Origin: Candidatus Latescibacterota bacterium
GTDB lineage: Bacteria; Latescibacterota; MVCY01
Assembly (NCBI GenBank): GCA_030629295.1
Contig: DAOVPH010000118.1
Coordinates: forward strand, 1-5,339
Reading direction: 5' to 3'
DNA: 5,339 bases
Shown here: one piece after another, positions 1 to 5,339 of the stretch
How positions within the stretch are numbered: the stretch's first letter is position 1
How the letters are laid out: each line of letters begins with the position of its first letter
Made by a program: the position numbers and the translations under genes
The notes under the pieces: model-generated
Told to the model about the DNA's origin: nothing
Seen by the model: only the letters and a program-made list of their open reading frames with translations
The model's database searches: none

Positions 1-13
1 GATTTGTGAAGCC

Positions 14-42
14 AGTATAACATAATCCCGTTGAGATGTCAA
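14..42 (-). promoter_or_regulatory. Divergent sigma-70-type promoter pointing off the left edge
   Basis: Read on the minus strand, there is a perfect -35 hexamer TTGACA (42 down to 37), a 17-bp spacer, and a -10 hexamer TATACT (19 down to 14) matching consensus at five of six bases. Transcription would start near position 7 and run leftwards out of the window. The bases before the -35 on that strand are T-rich, which could add a weak UP effect. The promoter is seen directly. The gene or RNA it drives is not in the window, and its identity cannot be inferred. Confidence 0.75.
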
Positions 43-137
43 GTAAAAATACTCCGGATTTGTCGGGAAAGAGGTTCCTCTGGGTGGTGCCTCTCAGTTT
101 TTTCCTTGCACATTGTTATAGGGAAAAGCCTTAGGAA

Positions 138-214
138 TCAACTGAGGAAGTTGACGCTGAGTGCCGGAAACTCTTGTAGAATTTGCCTCAATCCTTGAGA
201 CGACTGTACTACAA
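138..214 (+). other. Cluster of three consecutive small hairpins, possible structured RNA
   Basis: Three inverted repeats follow each other closely. The first is TCAACT (138-143) with AGTTGA (149-154), a 6-bp stem and 5-nt loop. The second is GAGT (159-162) with ACTC (170-173). The third is TTGTAG (174-179) with CTACAA (209-214), enclosing a smaller stem CTCAA (187-191) with TTGAG (195-199). The second and third stems abut exactly. A T5 run (230-234) comes shortly afterwards. This could be a small RNA, a leader remnant, or chance in AT-rich DNA. No strong promoter precedes it on the + strand and no known RNA family was recognised. Confidence 0.25.
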
Positions 215-255
215 ACCTGCAAAATTTTGTTTTTCTGACAAGATTTTTGTTTTGG

Positions 256-315
256 AATCCGTGAAATCCGGGTAATCCGCGATTATTTTCTTTGGTTGCG
301 GCTCCGCTGTGCCGC
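256..315. repeat. 9-bp AATCCG direct repeat plus GC-rich hairpin, probable dispersed repeat copy
   Basis: AATCCG occurs three times at exact 9-bp spacing (256, 265, 274), each copy followed by a variable three-base tail (TGA, GGT, CGA). About 15 bases further on is the inverted repeat GCGGC (298-302) with GCCGC (311-315). The combination of AATCCG-type units followed by TTTGGTTGCGG and a GCGGC hairpin resembles an intergenic repeat that I recall recurring in many environmental bacterial genomes. That resemblance is recollection and was not checked. The direct repeat and hairpin themselves are seen in the sequence. Confidence 0.45.
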
Positions 316-328
316 GGATACTCTGGCG

Positions 329-356
329 AAGTTTTACCTTTTGATGGTAAAAACTT
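329..356. other. Imperfect hairpin before the A-tract region
   Basis: AAGTTTTACC (329-338) pairs with GGTAAAA-CTT (346-356) around a 7-nt loop, giving 10 base pairs with one bulged A at 353. On the + strand only two T residues (357-358) follow before an A-rich run, so it is not a good intrinsic terminator. On the minus strand no T-run follows at all. It may be a weak transcription barrier upstream of the mraZ promoter or a repeat remnant. Confidence 0.3.
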
Positions 357-358
357 TT

Positions 359-395
359 AAAAAAACAAAAAAATCAAAAAAAAGTGCATTTTTTT
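359..395 (+). promoter_or_regulatory. A-tracts and T7 upstream of the mraZ promoter (UP-element-like)
   Basis: Three A-tracts (359-365, 367-373, 376-383) are separated by one or two bases, and a T7 run (389-395) ends one base before the -35 hexamer. The spacing of about 8 to 9.5 bp between tract centres is close to helical phase, so the DNA is probably curved. Relative to the inferred start near 432, the T7 run sits about -43 to -37, where an UP element proximal subsite would lie. A role in RNA polymerase alpha-subunit binding is inferred from position and composition. Confidence 0.45.
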
Positions 396-396
396 C

Positions 397-425
397 TTGA
401 CTTTTTTACAACAGGTGATTATGAT
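397..425 (+). promoter_or_regulatory. Promoter of the mraZ-led dcw operon
   Basis: The -35 hexamer TTGACT (397-402) matches consensus at five of six bases. The spacer is an optimal 17 bp, and the -10 hexamer is TATGAT (420-425), five of six. The predicted transcript starts near 432, giving a leader of roughly 83 nt before the mraZ start codon. It is the only strong + strand promoter seen in the window, and the dense packing downstream suggests that it drives all five genes. Confidence 0.8.
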
Positions 426-431
426 AAACAG

Positions 432-467
432 GTGGGTTAATGTGGGATAATGTGGGTCGAAATGGCG
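432..467 (+). promoter_or_regulatory. MraZ operator: three GTGGG boxes at 10-bp spacing, plus a degenerate fourth
   Basis: GTGGG occurs at 432-436, 442-446 and 452-456, exactly one helical turn apart. A fourth, imperfect copy TGGCG lies at 463-467 in the same phase. In E. coli, MraZ binds TGGGN repeats separated by 5-nt spacers just downstream of its own promoter. The spacing and place here are the same, with the first box on the predicted transcription start. Binding of MraZ would block promoter escape or initiation, so autorepression of the operon is the likely outcome. That consequence is inference. Confidence 0.85.
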
Positions 468-502
468 TTAAGTCACAACTTCTTAATTTATCGTTTATTA
501 GC

Positions 503-507
503 AAGGA
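503..507 (+). promoter_or_regulatory. Ribosome binding site that fixes the mraZ start
   Basis: AAGGA lies 7 nt before the ATG at 515. The in-frame ATG further upstream at 440 lacks such a site and falls inside the second MraZ box, very close to the predicted transcription start. The site therefore supports 515 as the real start. Confidence 0.75.
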
Positions 508-514
508 AACTTCT

Positions 515-949
515 ATGCAGAATTTCAAAGGGGAGTACGAATACACCATAGATGCCAAGGGCAGGATGAATGTCCCCGCCAGTTTCAGGGAAATTCTCCC
601 ACCCGAGGCCAAGAAGACATTTGTGGTGACCCGTGGTTTGGATAAGTGTCTGGCAGTATATACCTTAGATGTCTGGGAAGAAAAAATTGAGGAGAAACTT
701 CGCCAGCTTCCTACACAGGCGCGCCACTATGTGAGAATAGTGGCCTCTCAGGCTTGGGAGGCAAAGATGGACGAGCAAGGGCGGATACTTATCCCGAAAA
801 ACCTCATGCAATGGGCAGAGATTGACAGTAAGGTTACTGTAGCCGGCGCTCTGGACCGAATGGAGCTCTGGAATCCAGAACGGTTTGAAAAATATAAAGA
901 GCAGAACCAAGATGTGTTGGAAGAACTCAGCGAAGAATTTCAAATCTGA
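515..949 (+). CDS. mraZ: Transcriptional regulator MraZ
   Basis: MraZ is a DNA-binding regulator of the dcw operon that forms ring-shaped oligomers from two AbrB-like (SpoVT/AbrB) swapped-hairpin domains. The 144-residue product has the usual family length and both diagnostic DxxxR motifs: DAKGR at residues 13-17 followed by NVPASFR, and DEQGR at 86-90 followed by ILIPKNL. The central TRGLDKCLAVY segment (39-49) is also typical. The reading frame is open upstream to 440, but the ATG at 515 has a proper AAGGA site and gives the normal N-terminus, so I chose it. It is first in the operon and sits just behind three GTGGG boxes, its expected binding site, so autoregulation is likely. rsmH begins 4 nt after its stop codon. 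Identification is firm. The repressing role here is inferred from other bacteria. Confidence 0.96.
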   Translation: MQNFKGEYEYTIDAKGRMNVPASFREILPPEAKKTFVVTRGLDKCLAVYTLDVWEEKIEEKLRQLPTQARHYVRIVASQAWEAKMDEQGRILIPKNLMQWAEIDSKVTVAGALDRMELWNPERFEKYKEQNQDVLEELSEEFQI

Positions 950-953
950 GATT

Positions 954-1901
954 ATGGCTGCCCAACAGGCTTTCCATCTCCCAGTGCTCCTGAAACAGAC
1001 AGTGGACTATCTTCTCACCAATCCAGATGGGATATATGTCGACGGCACAGTGGGGGGAGCTGGCCATGCACTTCAGATTCTCTCTCATTTAGGAGAAGGG
1101 GGACGTCTGATTGCTGTAGACCAGGATCCGGAGGCGATTCAGGCAGCTAAGAGAAGACTGTTCCCTTTCGGCGAAAAGGTGAGTTTCCATTTAACAGGAT
1201 TCCAGAACTTACCGACAATCCTGCGACAACAAGGCATCGAGGCTGTAGATGGAATTTTGCTCGATTTAGGAGTCTCTTCCCATCAGCTTGATTCTCCTGG
1301 GCGGGGTTTCAGCTACAGGTTCTCCGGTCCTCTGGATATGAGGATGAATCCTCAGTCCCCCAAGACAGCCTGGCAGGTGGTGAACACCTATTCAGAAAAA
1401 GAGCTGGGGAGCGTTCTCCGCCGCTATGGCGAAGAGAAAATGGCAGCCAAAATAGCCCGCAGAATATGCCGGCAGAGCGAAGAAAAAAGTATAGACGACA
1501 CTCTCCAATTAAGAGAGATAATTGAATCAACTATTCATACCCCTAAACCTCAAAAGACACTCTCCAGGATATTTCAGGCCTTAAGGATAGAGGTAAATGG
1601 AGAAATCGAAATCCTGGAGACCTCTATTGGGCAGTGTATCAACCTGTTGAAGACGGGGGGAAGGCTCTGTATTATCTCCTATCATTCCTTAGAGGACCGA
1701 ATAGTGAAGTCGGTATTCAGACAGTATTCTGAAGGTTGTACTTGTCCCCCCCGCCTGCCCGTTTGTGTCTGCGGTGCGAAAAAGATACTGAAGTTGGTTA
1801 GCAAAGGAGCCCTCATGCCCAGCGAAGAGGAGAAAAAGGCCAATCGGCGGGCGAGAAGTGCTAAACTGAGGGTGGCAGAAAAGATAGCAGATTCAAGATG
1901 A
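954..1901 (+). CDS. rsmH: 16S rRNA (cytosine(1402)-N(4))-methyltransferase RsmH (MraW)
   Basis: RsmH uses S-adenosylmethionine to methylate N4 of C1402 in the 16S rRNA decoding centre of the small subunit. The 315-residue product has the family length and landmarks: HLPVLL near the N-terminus (8-13), SAM-binding DGTVGGAGH (30-38), acidic AVDQDPEA (54-61), DGILLDLGVSSHQLD (99-113), RGFSYR and LDMRM (117-131), RIFQALRIEVNGE (205-217) and SYHSLEDRIVK (242-252). A CxC pair at 262/264 and another at 271/273 form the cysteine-rich CPPxxPVCVCG stretch common in this family. The frame is open further upstream, into mraZ, but the ATG at 954 gives the standard N-terminus. No good Shine-Dalgarno precedes it, so translation probably depends on coupling to mraZ, whose stop is 4 nt upstream. 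The stop codon overlaps the ftsL start in ATGA. Confidence 0.97.
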   Translation: MAAQQAFHLPVLLKQTVDYLLTNPDGIYVDGTVGGAGHALQILSHLGEGGRLIAVDQDPEAIQAAKRRLFPFGEKVSFHLTGFQNLPTILRQQGIEAVDGILLDLGVSSHQLDSPGRGFSYRFSGPLDMRMNPQSPKTAWQVVNTYSEKELGSVLRRYGEEKMAAKIARRICRQSEEKSIDDTLQLREIIESTIHTPKPQKTLSRIFQALRIEVNGEIEILETSIGQCINLLKTGGRLCIISYHSLEDRIVKSVFRQYSEGCTCPPRLPVCVCGAKKILKLVSKGALMPSEEEKKANRRARSAKLRVAEKIADSR

Positions 1902-2179
1902 AACGGCAAGCGTTTATCACGTTTGTTTTGCTGTTCACCATCTTAGTTATAGGGATGTTGGGATATGTGTGGGAACAGGTGACAGTGACTAACCTGAAAA
2001 AGCGGATTGATACCCTATATTTCCAAAAGCAGAAGGTGATTGAACAGAATAGGCGCTTGGAGACCCAAATAGCGCATTTGTCCAGTGCTTCCAGAATCAA
2101 AAAGATAGCCTCAGAAAAACTGGGGATGTTTCCCCCTGATACTCCCCCAGAGGAACTTCCCGTAGAATTAAGAGAATAA
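1898..2179 (+). CDS. ftsL: Cell division protein FtsL (FtsL/DivIC-type)
   Basis: FtsL is a small bitopic membrane protein that, with FtsB/DivIC and DivIB/FtsQ, scaffolds the divisome and helps activate the septal synthase FtsW-FtsI. Sequence similarity in this family is low, so the call rests on architecture and position. The 93-residue product has a short basic cytoplasmic tail (MKRQ), one membrane segment at about 6-24, then a heptad-like coiled coil at about 28-63 rich in K, E, Q and L. It ends in SRIKKIASEKLGMFPP (65-80), the RIxxIAxxxLGM-type motif of FtsL/DivIC proteins, and an acidic, proline-rich tail. It lies exactly between rsmH and ftsI, as expected. The start overlaps the rsmH stop by 4 nt (ATGA) without a clear ribosome binding site, pointing to reinitiation. 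Being FtsB/DivIC instead is less likely given the location. Confidence 0.88.
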   Translation: MKRQAFITFVLLFTILVIGMLGYVWEQVTVTNLKKRIDTLYFQKQKVIEQNRRLETQIAHLSSASRIKKIASEKLGMFPPDTPPEELPVELRE

Positions 2180-2181
2180 CG

Positions 2182-4146
2182 ATGAGGAAACGAGTTCATA
2201 AACTCTATCTCATAGGTCTCGTTATCTTTGTTGTCTGGCTATTCTTGATAAATCGTCTGGTTCATATTCAGTTGGTCAATAACAAGACCTATTCCGAGAA
2301 AAGCAGAAGGCAGAGTGAGCAGCGAATTGACCTTCAAGGCAAGCGGGGGAACATACTGGATAGAAATGGTATCAATCTGGCCGTTGATCTTTCTACTCGT
2401 TCTTTGGCAGCCAACCCGAAGGAGGTAAAGCATCCGGCAAAAGTGGCTGTTCGTCTTTCTATCCTCACCGGAAAACCCCAGAGTCTGTTCCTCAGGCGGC
2501 TAAAAAATGGAAGTTCCTTTGTCTGGTTGGCTAGAAAACTGAACTGGCAAGTGGCAGAAGGACTTAATTCTCTGAATCTCACTGGGGTAAGAGAGATAGA
2601 GGAGGCGAAACGAAATTTCCCCCTTGGCTCTGTGGCTGGACAACTCATAGGTGGCACCGATGTGGACAATCGGGGAATTGAAGGGGTTGAGTTCAGCTTT
2701 GACAAGTACTTACAAGGCAGTGCTGGATGGACCGTCTCAGGGGTTGATGCCCGGGGGAGGAGACTCTCTGTCTTTGGAGATGTCCAAAAAGGTCCCCACG
2801 ATGGCCTTGATGTTGTCCTGACGATTGATTCGAGATACCAGGCCATCGCCCAAGAGGAGTTAAAGGCTGCCATTTCCCTTTTTGACGCAAAGGCAGGAAC
2901 AGCTGTTATTATGAACCCCAAGACGGGTGAAATCTTAGCGATGGTCTCCGTCCCCTCTTACGACCCCAATCGCCTTGTCTCCTCTAATCCAGCGAACAGA
3001 AAGAACAAGACGGTTACGGACTGTTTCGAGCCCGGTTCCATCTTTAAAGTAGTTGCTGTTTCAGCCGCCATAGAAGAGGGTTTGAGGAAGCCCACCGACC
3101 TTATCTTCTGTGAAGATGGTAAGATGAAACTGGCCGGCGGGATTATTCACGACTGGCACCGTTACGAATGGCTCACCCTGGGGGATGTGATTAAACACTC
3201 CAGCAATATCGGGGCGATAAAGATCGCCCAGACGGTGGGGGAGAAGCTATTATACCGTTACATCCGAGCCTTTGGTTTTGGTACCAGAACTGGAATCAGC
3301 TTGCCAGGTGAGGCAAAGGGAATTGTCCACCATCCATCTTCTTGGTCTCGGAGGTCGCTGGCTACAATAGCCATAGGACAGGAGATATCCGCTACTTCCC
3401 TTCAATTAGCCACTGCTTACGGTGCTATTGCCAACGGGGGATATCTGATGAAACCTTATATTTTAAAGGTAATTAGTAAAAAAAATGGCCGATCGGTGAA
3501 AAAACAATCCCCTGATGTGGTGCGAAGGGTAATCTCCGAAGATACCGCTCGGACGCTTACGGACATCCTGTGCGGTGTGGTGGACTCGGGCACCGGAGTG
3601 AAGGCTAAGATACAAGGTTTCTCCGTAGCAGGCAAAACAGGTACCGCCCAGAAAAGCCGACAGAATAGCCGGGGATATGATCCCCAGAAAGTCATCTGTT
3701 CCTTTGTAGGATTCCTCCCCGCTGAAGATCCTCAACTGCTTTGCTTAGTGAGTATAGATGAACCACAAGAAAATCACTGGGCAGGACAAGTGGCTGCTCC
3801 CACCTTTAGGAAAATCGCCAGTCGAATCCTCAGCTTAAATGACTGTCCGATAAAAAGAAAGGCAGCAACACTTATAGCCTCCACTGATTCTTTCAATTAT
3901 GAATATGCATCTGGAGTTCAAGCCAAGAATCAATCCGAGCCTTATGCAAACCAGACCGATGAAACTTATCCTATGCCCAGGGTTGTCGGAATGAGTCTCA
4001 GGCAAGCAGTAGGAGTCCTTCACCGCCAGGGGATAGAGGCAAAAATCGTGGGTTCTGGTGTGGTACTGAAACAGACGCCTCGAGCAGGGGGTGAGATTAA
4101 ATCCGACACAGTCTGCTTAATTGAGGCAGAAAGTGGCATACGGTAG
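2182..4146 (+). CDS. ftsI: Division-specific peptidoglycan transpeptidase FtsI (class B PBP) with C-terminal PASTA domain
   Basis: This class B penicillin-binding protein cross-links peptidoglycan at the septum as partner of FtsW. The 654-residue product starts with a basic cytoplasmic stretch (MRKRVHK) and one membrane anchor at about 8-24. The pedestal/dimerisation domain follows, with RGNILDRNG (55-63) and RGIEGVE (164-170). The transpeptidase domain, about 225-550, has all catalytic motifs: SIFK with nucleophile S286 and K289, SSN at 340-342, and KTGT at 485-488. A polar linker (about 553-595) leads to one PASTA domain (about 596-650, beginning YPMPRVVGMS). PASTA is a small extracytoplasmic module known from Firmicutes PBPs such as SpoVD and PBP2x and from Ser/Thr kinases. 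The start lies 2 nt after the ftsL stop, behind a weak AAGAGA. The operon context favours the vegetative division enzyme, but a SpoVD-like sporulation paralogue cannot be excluded from this window alone. Confidence 0.95.
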   Translation: MRKRVHKLYLIGLVIFVVWLFLINRLVHIQLVNNKTYSEKSRRQSEQRIDLQGKRGNILDRNGINLAVDLSTRSLAANPKEVKHPAKVAVRLSILTGKPQSLFLRRLKNGSSFVWLARKLNWQVAEGLNSLNLTGVREIEEAKRNFPLGSVAGQLIGGTDVDNRGIEGVEFSFDKYLQGSAGWTVSGVDARGRRLSVFGDVQKGPHDGLDVVLTIDSRYQAIAQEELKAAISLFDAKAGTAVIMNPKTGEILAMVSVPSYDPNRLVSSNPANRKNKTVTDCFEPGSIFKVVAVSAAIEEGLRKPTDLIFCEDGKMKLAGGIIHDWHRYEWLTLGDVIKHSSNIGAIKIAQTVGEKLLYRYIRAFGFGTRTGISLPGEAKGIVHHPSSWSRRSLATIAIGQEISATSLQLATAYGAIANGGYLMKPYILKVISKKNGRSVKKQSPDVVRRVISEDTARTLTDILCGVVDSGTGVKAKIQGFSVAGKTGTAQKSRQNSRGYDPQKVICSFVGFLPAEDPQLLCLVSIDEPQENHWAGQVAAPTFRKIASRILSLNDCPIKRKAATLIASTDSFNYEYASGVQAKNQSEPYANQTDETYPMPRVVGMSLRQAVGVLHRQGIEAKIVGSGVVLKQTPRAGGEIKSDTVCLIEAESGIR

Positions 4147-4149
4147 CGG

Positions 4150-4168
4150 TGGTAACCTGAGGTAACCA
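4150..4168 (+). promoter_or_regulatory. murE ribosome binding site inside a GGTAACC repeat/hairpin
   Basis: The Shine-Dalgarno GAGGT (4159-4163) lies 7 nt before the murE GTG. It is embedded in two direct GGTAACC copies (4151-4157 and 4161-4167) separated by TGA. Because GGTAACC is almost self-complementary, the two copies can also pair as a hairpin of seven base pairs, including a T-A closing pair (4150 with 4168), with one central A-A mismatch and a 3-nt loop. Pairing would cover part of the Shine-Dalgarno. The site and repeat are seen directly. A regulatory effect is speculative. Confidence 0.6.
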
Positions 4169-4170
4169 AA

Positions 4171-5339
4171 GTGAAGCTGAGCTATTTGCTCAAAGCGTTG
4201 CCAGAGGCAGTTGTGACTGGAGACCCTCACATTGAGGTCAGAAAGATTGAATGCGACTCCCGACGCACAACTGAAGGAGACCTTTTCGTTGCCGTCAGGG
4301 GCTTTCAGACCGATGGACATAACTTCATAGATGAAGCTCTGGCTAAGGGGGCCAGAGCTGTTGTTTTGGAACAGGAGGGGTTCTCCCAAAAGGTAACACT
4401 GGTTAAGGTGCCTGACTCTCGAAAGGCGCTTGCGATCTTAGCGGATGAATTCTATGGACATCCCTCTCAGAAGATGCGGCTGGTGGGTATCACCGGGACA
4501 AACGGCAAGACCACGGTTTCCCTCCTGGTAAGAGAGGTTTTCGAAGGTGCAGGCATCAAGACCGGTCTTATCGGCACCATCAACTACCAGGTGGGCGACC
4601 AGTCTCGTGCTGCCGACAGAACTACCCCTGAATCCTTGGATTTAAACAGAATGTTGGCAGAGATGTTGAGCTTTGGACAGCAGGCAGCAGTAGTGGAAGT
4701 TTCCTCTCATGCCCTCGCCTTAGACAGAACCTACGGAGTAACATTTAACACCGCTGTTTTTACAAATTTGAGCAGAGATCACCTGGATTTTCACCGTACC
4801 TATGAGCAGTACCTGAAGGCCAAAGGGAAACTTTTCAGGAACTTGGATCATTCTACCGGAGCCAAGGCAGTGATTAATATAGACGACCCCGCCTCTGAAC
4901 AGATTATCCATTGGACCAAAACACCGGTGTTAACCTATGGTTTCTCCCCAAAGGCGATGGTCTTTCCTCTCGATTTCAAACTTGACTGGAAGGGAATGAG
5001 ACTCCTGGTGAAGACCCCGGAGGGGGAACTTAGAGTTAAGACAAGCCTAAAAGGCAAGTTTAATATTACAAATATCTTGGCAGCAATTGGAGTGGGACTT
5101 GTGAACGACTTAGGGTTGCGGCTCATCGGTGAGGCGATCGGAAAGGTACAGAGAATTCCCGGCCGCTTTGAGCAGATAGATTGCGGTCAGCCATTCTCGA
5201 TAACGGTTGACTATGCTCATACCCCAGTTGCGTTGGAGGCACTTCTGGGAGCGGTAAAGGAGCTGACCTCTGGCCGGGTCATCTTGGTATTCGGCTGTGG
5301 AGGCGATCGAGACAGAGGTAAGCGTCCACTTATGGGGAA
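4171..5339 (+). CDS. murE: UDP-N-acetylmuramoyl-tripeptide synthetase MurE, 3' end beyond window
   Basis: MurE is a cytoplasmic Mur ligase that uses ATP to add the third residue (meso-diaminopimelate or L-lysine) to UDP-MurNAc-L-Ala-D-Glu. The window holds 389 codons of a family usually about 480-500 residues long, so the gene is cut by the right edge. The start is GTG at 4171: a good GAGGT site lies 7 nt upstream, and an in-frame TAA at 4153 excludes an earlier start. Visible motifs are DSR (29-31) in the UDP-binding domain, the ATP-binding P-loop GTNGKTT (109-115), TTPE (151-154), EVSSHALALDR (176-186), and YLKAKGKLF with the lysine expected to be carbamylated (K218). The C-terminal domain begins with GRFEQI (331-336), followed by DYAHTP (347-352) and GCGGDRDRGKRP (375-386). 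The DNPR-type motif that separates diaminopimelate from lysine enzymes lies past the edge, so the substrate is unresolved. Confusion with MurF is unlikely given TTPE and the GRFE/DYAHTP motifs. Confidence 0.96.
   Translation, partial: MKLSYLLKALPEAVVTGDPHIEVRKIECDSRRTTEGDLFVAVRGFQTDGHNFIDEALAKGARAVVLEQEGFSQKVTLVKVPDSRKALAILADEFYGHPSQKMRLVGITGTNGKTTVSLLVREVFEGAGIKTGLIGTINYQVGDQSRAADRTTPESLDLNRMLAEMLSFGQQAAVVEVSSHALALDRTYGVTFNTAVFTNLSRDHLDFHRTYEQYLKAKGKLFRNLDHSTGAKAVINIDDPASEQIIHWTKTPVLTYGFSPKAMVFPLDFKLDWKGMRLLVKTPEGELRVKTSLKGKFNITNILAAIGVGLVNDLGLRLIGEAIGKVQRIPGRFEQIDCGQPFSITVDYAHTPVALEALLGAVKELTSGRVILVFGCGGDRDRGKRPLMG

Larger units (their letters stand above)
43..396. other. Intergenic region between two divergent promoters, no convincing gene
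   Basis: This stretch of about 350 bases holds no protein gene or RNA family that I recognise. It lacks the conserved RNase P RNA, SRP RNA, tmRNA and tRNA motifs. It contains several short inverted repeats (138-154, 159-173, 174-214, 298-315, 329-356), a perfect AT palindrome CAAAATTTTG at 220-229 followed by T5, a 9-bp direct repeat at 256-282, and A-tracts from 359. A weak hairpin CTGGG/CTCAG (80-84 with 93-97, including one G-U pair) followed by T6 at 98-103 could be a + strand intrinsic terminator, but its stem is too poor to annotate as one. Confidence 0.6.

Noticed and set aside
82..103. GGGTGGTGCC followed by T6, resembling the T-box riboswitch core AGGGTGGNACCGCG
   Set aside because: The ACCGCG part is missing, no specifier stem is visible, the divergent promoter lies directly upstream, and no aminoacyl-tRNA synthetase or amino acid gene follows.
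36..134. A 32-codon + strand ORF (MSSKNTPDLSG...) with a hydrophobic middle
   Set aside because: Its start overlaps the -35 box of the divergent promoter, and it has no convincing ribosome binding site or + strand promoter. An ORF this short is expected by chance.
151..182. TTGACG with TAGAAT as a possible internal + strand promoter
   Set aside because: The spacing is 20 bp. Alternative -10 hexamers at 17-18 bp (TTGTAG, TGTAGA) match poorly.
43..396. RNase P RNA, SRP RNA, tmRNA or tRNA gene upstream of mraZ
   Set aside because: I looked for their conserved core motifs (for example GAGGAAAGTCC of RNase P RNA and the GGAAGGAAGCAG loop of SRP RNA) and found none.
440..514. N-terminal extension of mraZ from an upstream in-frame ATG
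   Set aside because: The ATG lies inside the second MraZ box and within about 10 nt of the predicted transcription start, has no ribosome binding site, and the added residues do not resemble any MraZ. The ATG at 515 has AAGGA at proper spacing.
885..953. Longer RsmH starting inside mraZ
   Set aside because: The extra 23 residues overlap the mraZ coding region and do not match the family. The ATG at 954 yields the standard N-terminus ending in HLPVLL.
2334..2921. Long minus-strand open frame of about 195 codons opposite ftsI
   Set aside because: It lies wholly antisense to a well-conserved PBP with all motifs intact, shows no recognisable domain, and is a shadow of the + strand codon pattern.

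Overview
The window is the front end of a bacterial division and cell wall (dcw) gene cluster. All genes lie on the + strand in the classical order mraZ, rsmH (mraW), ftsL, ftsI and murE, with murE cut by the right edge. They are packed tightly: a 4-nt gap, a 4-nt ATGA overlap, a 2-nt gap and a 24-nt gap. This indicates one transcription unit with translational coupling.

Region by region. Positions 1-396 contain no convincing gene. At the far left a near-consensus sigma-70-type promoter points leftwards (TTGACA, 17 bp, TATACT on the minus strand), so an unseen divergent gene or RNA probably starts about 7 bases from the window edge. Between it and the mraZ promoter lie a run of small hairpins, a three-copy 9-bp AATCCG repeat next to a GC-rich hairpin, and phased A-tracts. 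At 397-425 is a strong + strand promoter (TTGACT, 17 bp, TATGAT). It is followed at once by three GTGGG boxes at exact 10-bp spacing plus a degenerate fourth box, the signature of the operator bound by MraZ itself. MraZ therefore probably regulates its own operon. The coding block fills 515-5339.

How the genes work together. MraZ is the transcriptional regulator. RsmH methylates C1402 of 16S rRNA. FtsL is a bitopic divisome scaffold. FtsI is the division-specific transpeptidase (class B PBP), here carrying a C-terminal PASTA domain. MurE adds the third amino acid to the UDP-MurNAc peptide precursor. Together they link cell wall precursor supply to septal wall synthesis.

Organism. It is a walled bacterium with moderate GC content. 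A PASTA domain on the dcw-encoded PBP is typical of Firmicutes-like lineages but also occurs in several deep-branching and candidate phyla. The AATCCG-type intergenic repeat resembles dispersed repeats I associate with environmental and candidate-phylum genomes, but this is only recollection. I cannot name a phylum. The coding part is conventional. I see no previously undescribed system, and the points worth a second look are in the 5' intergenic region and at the ftsI-murE junction.
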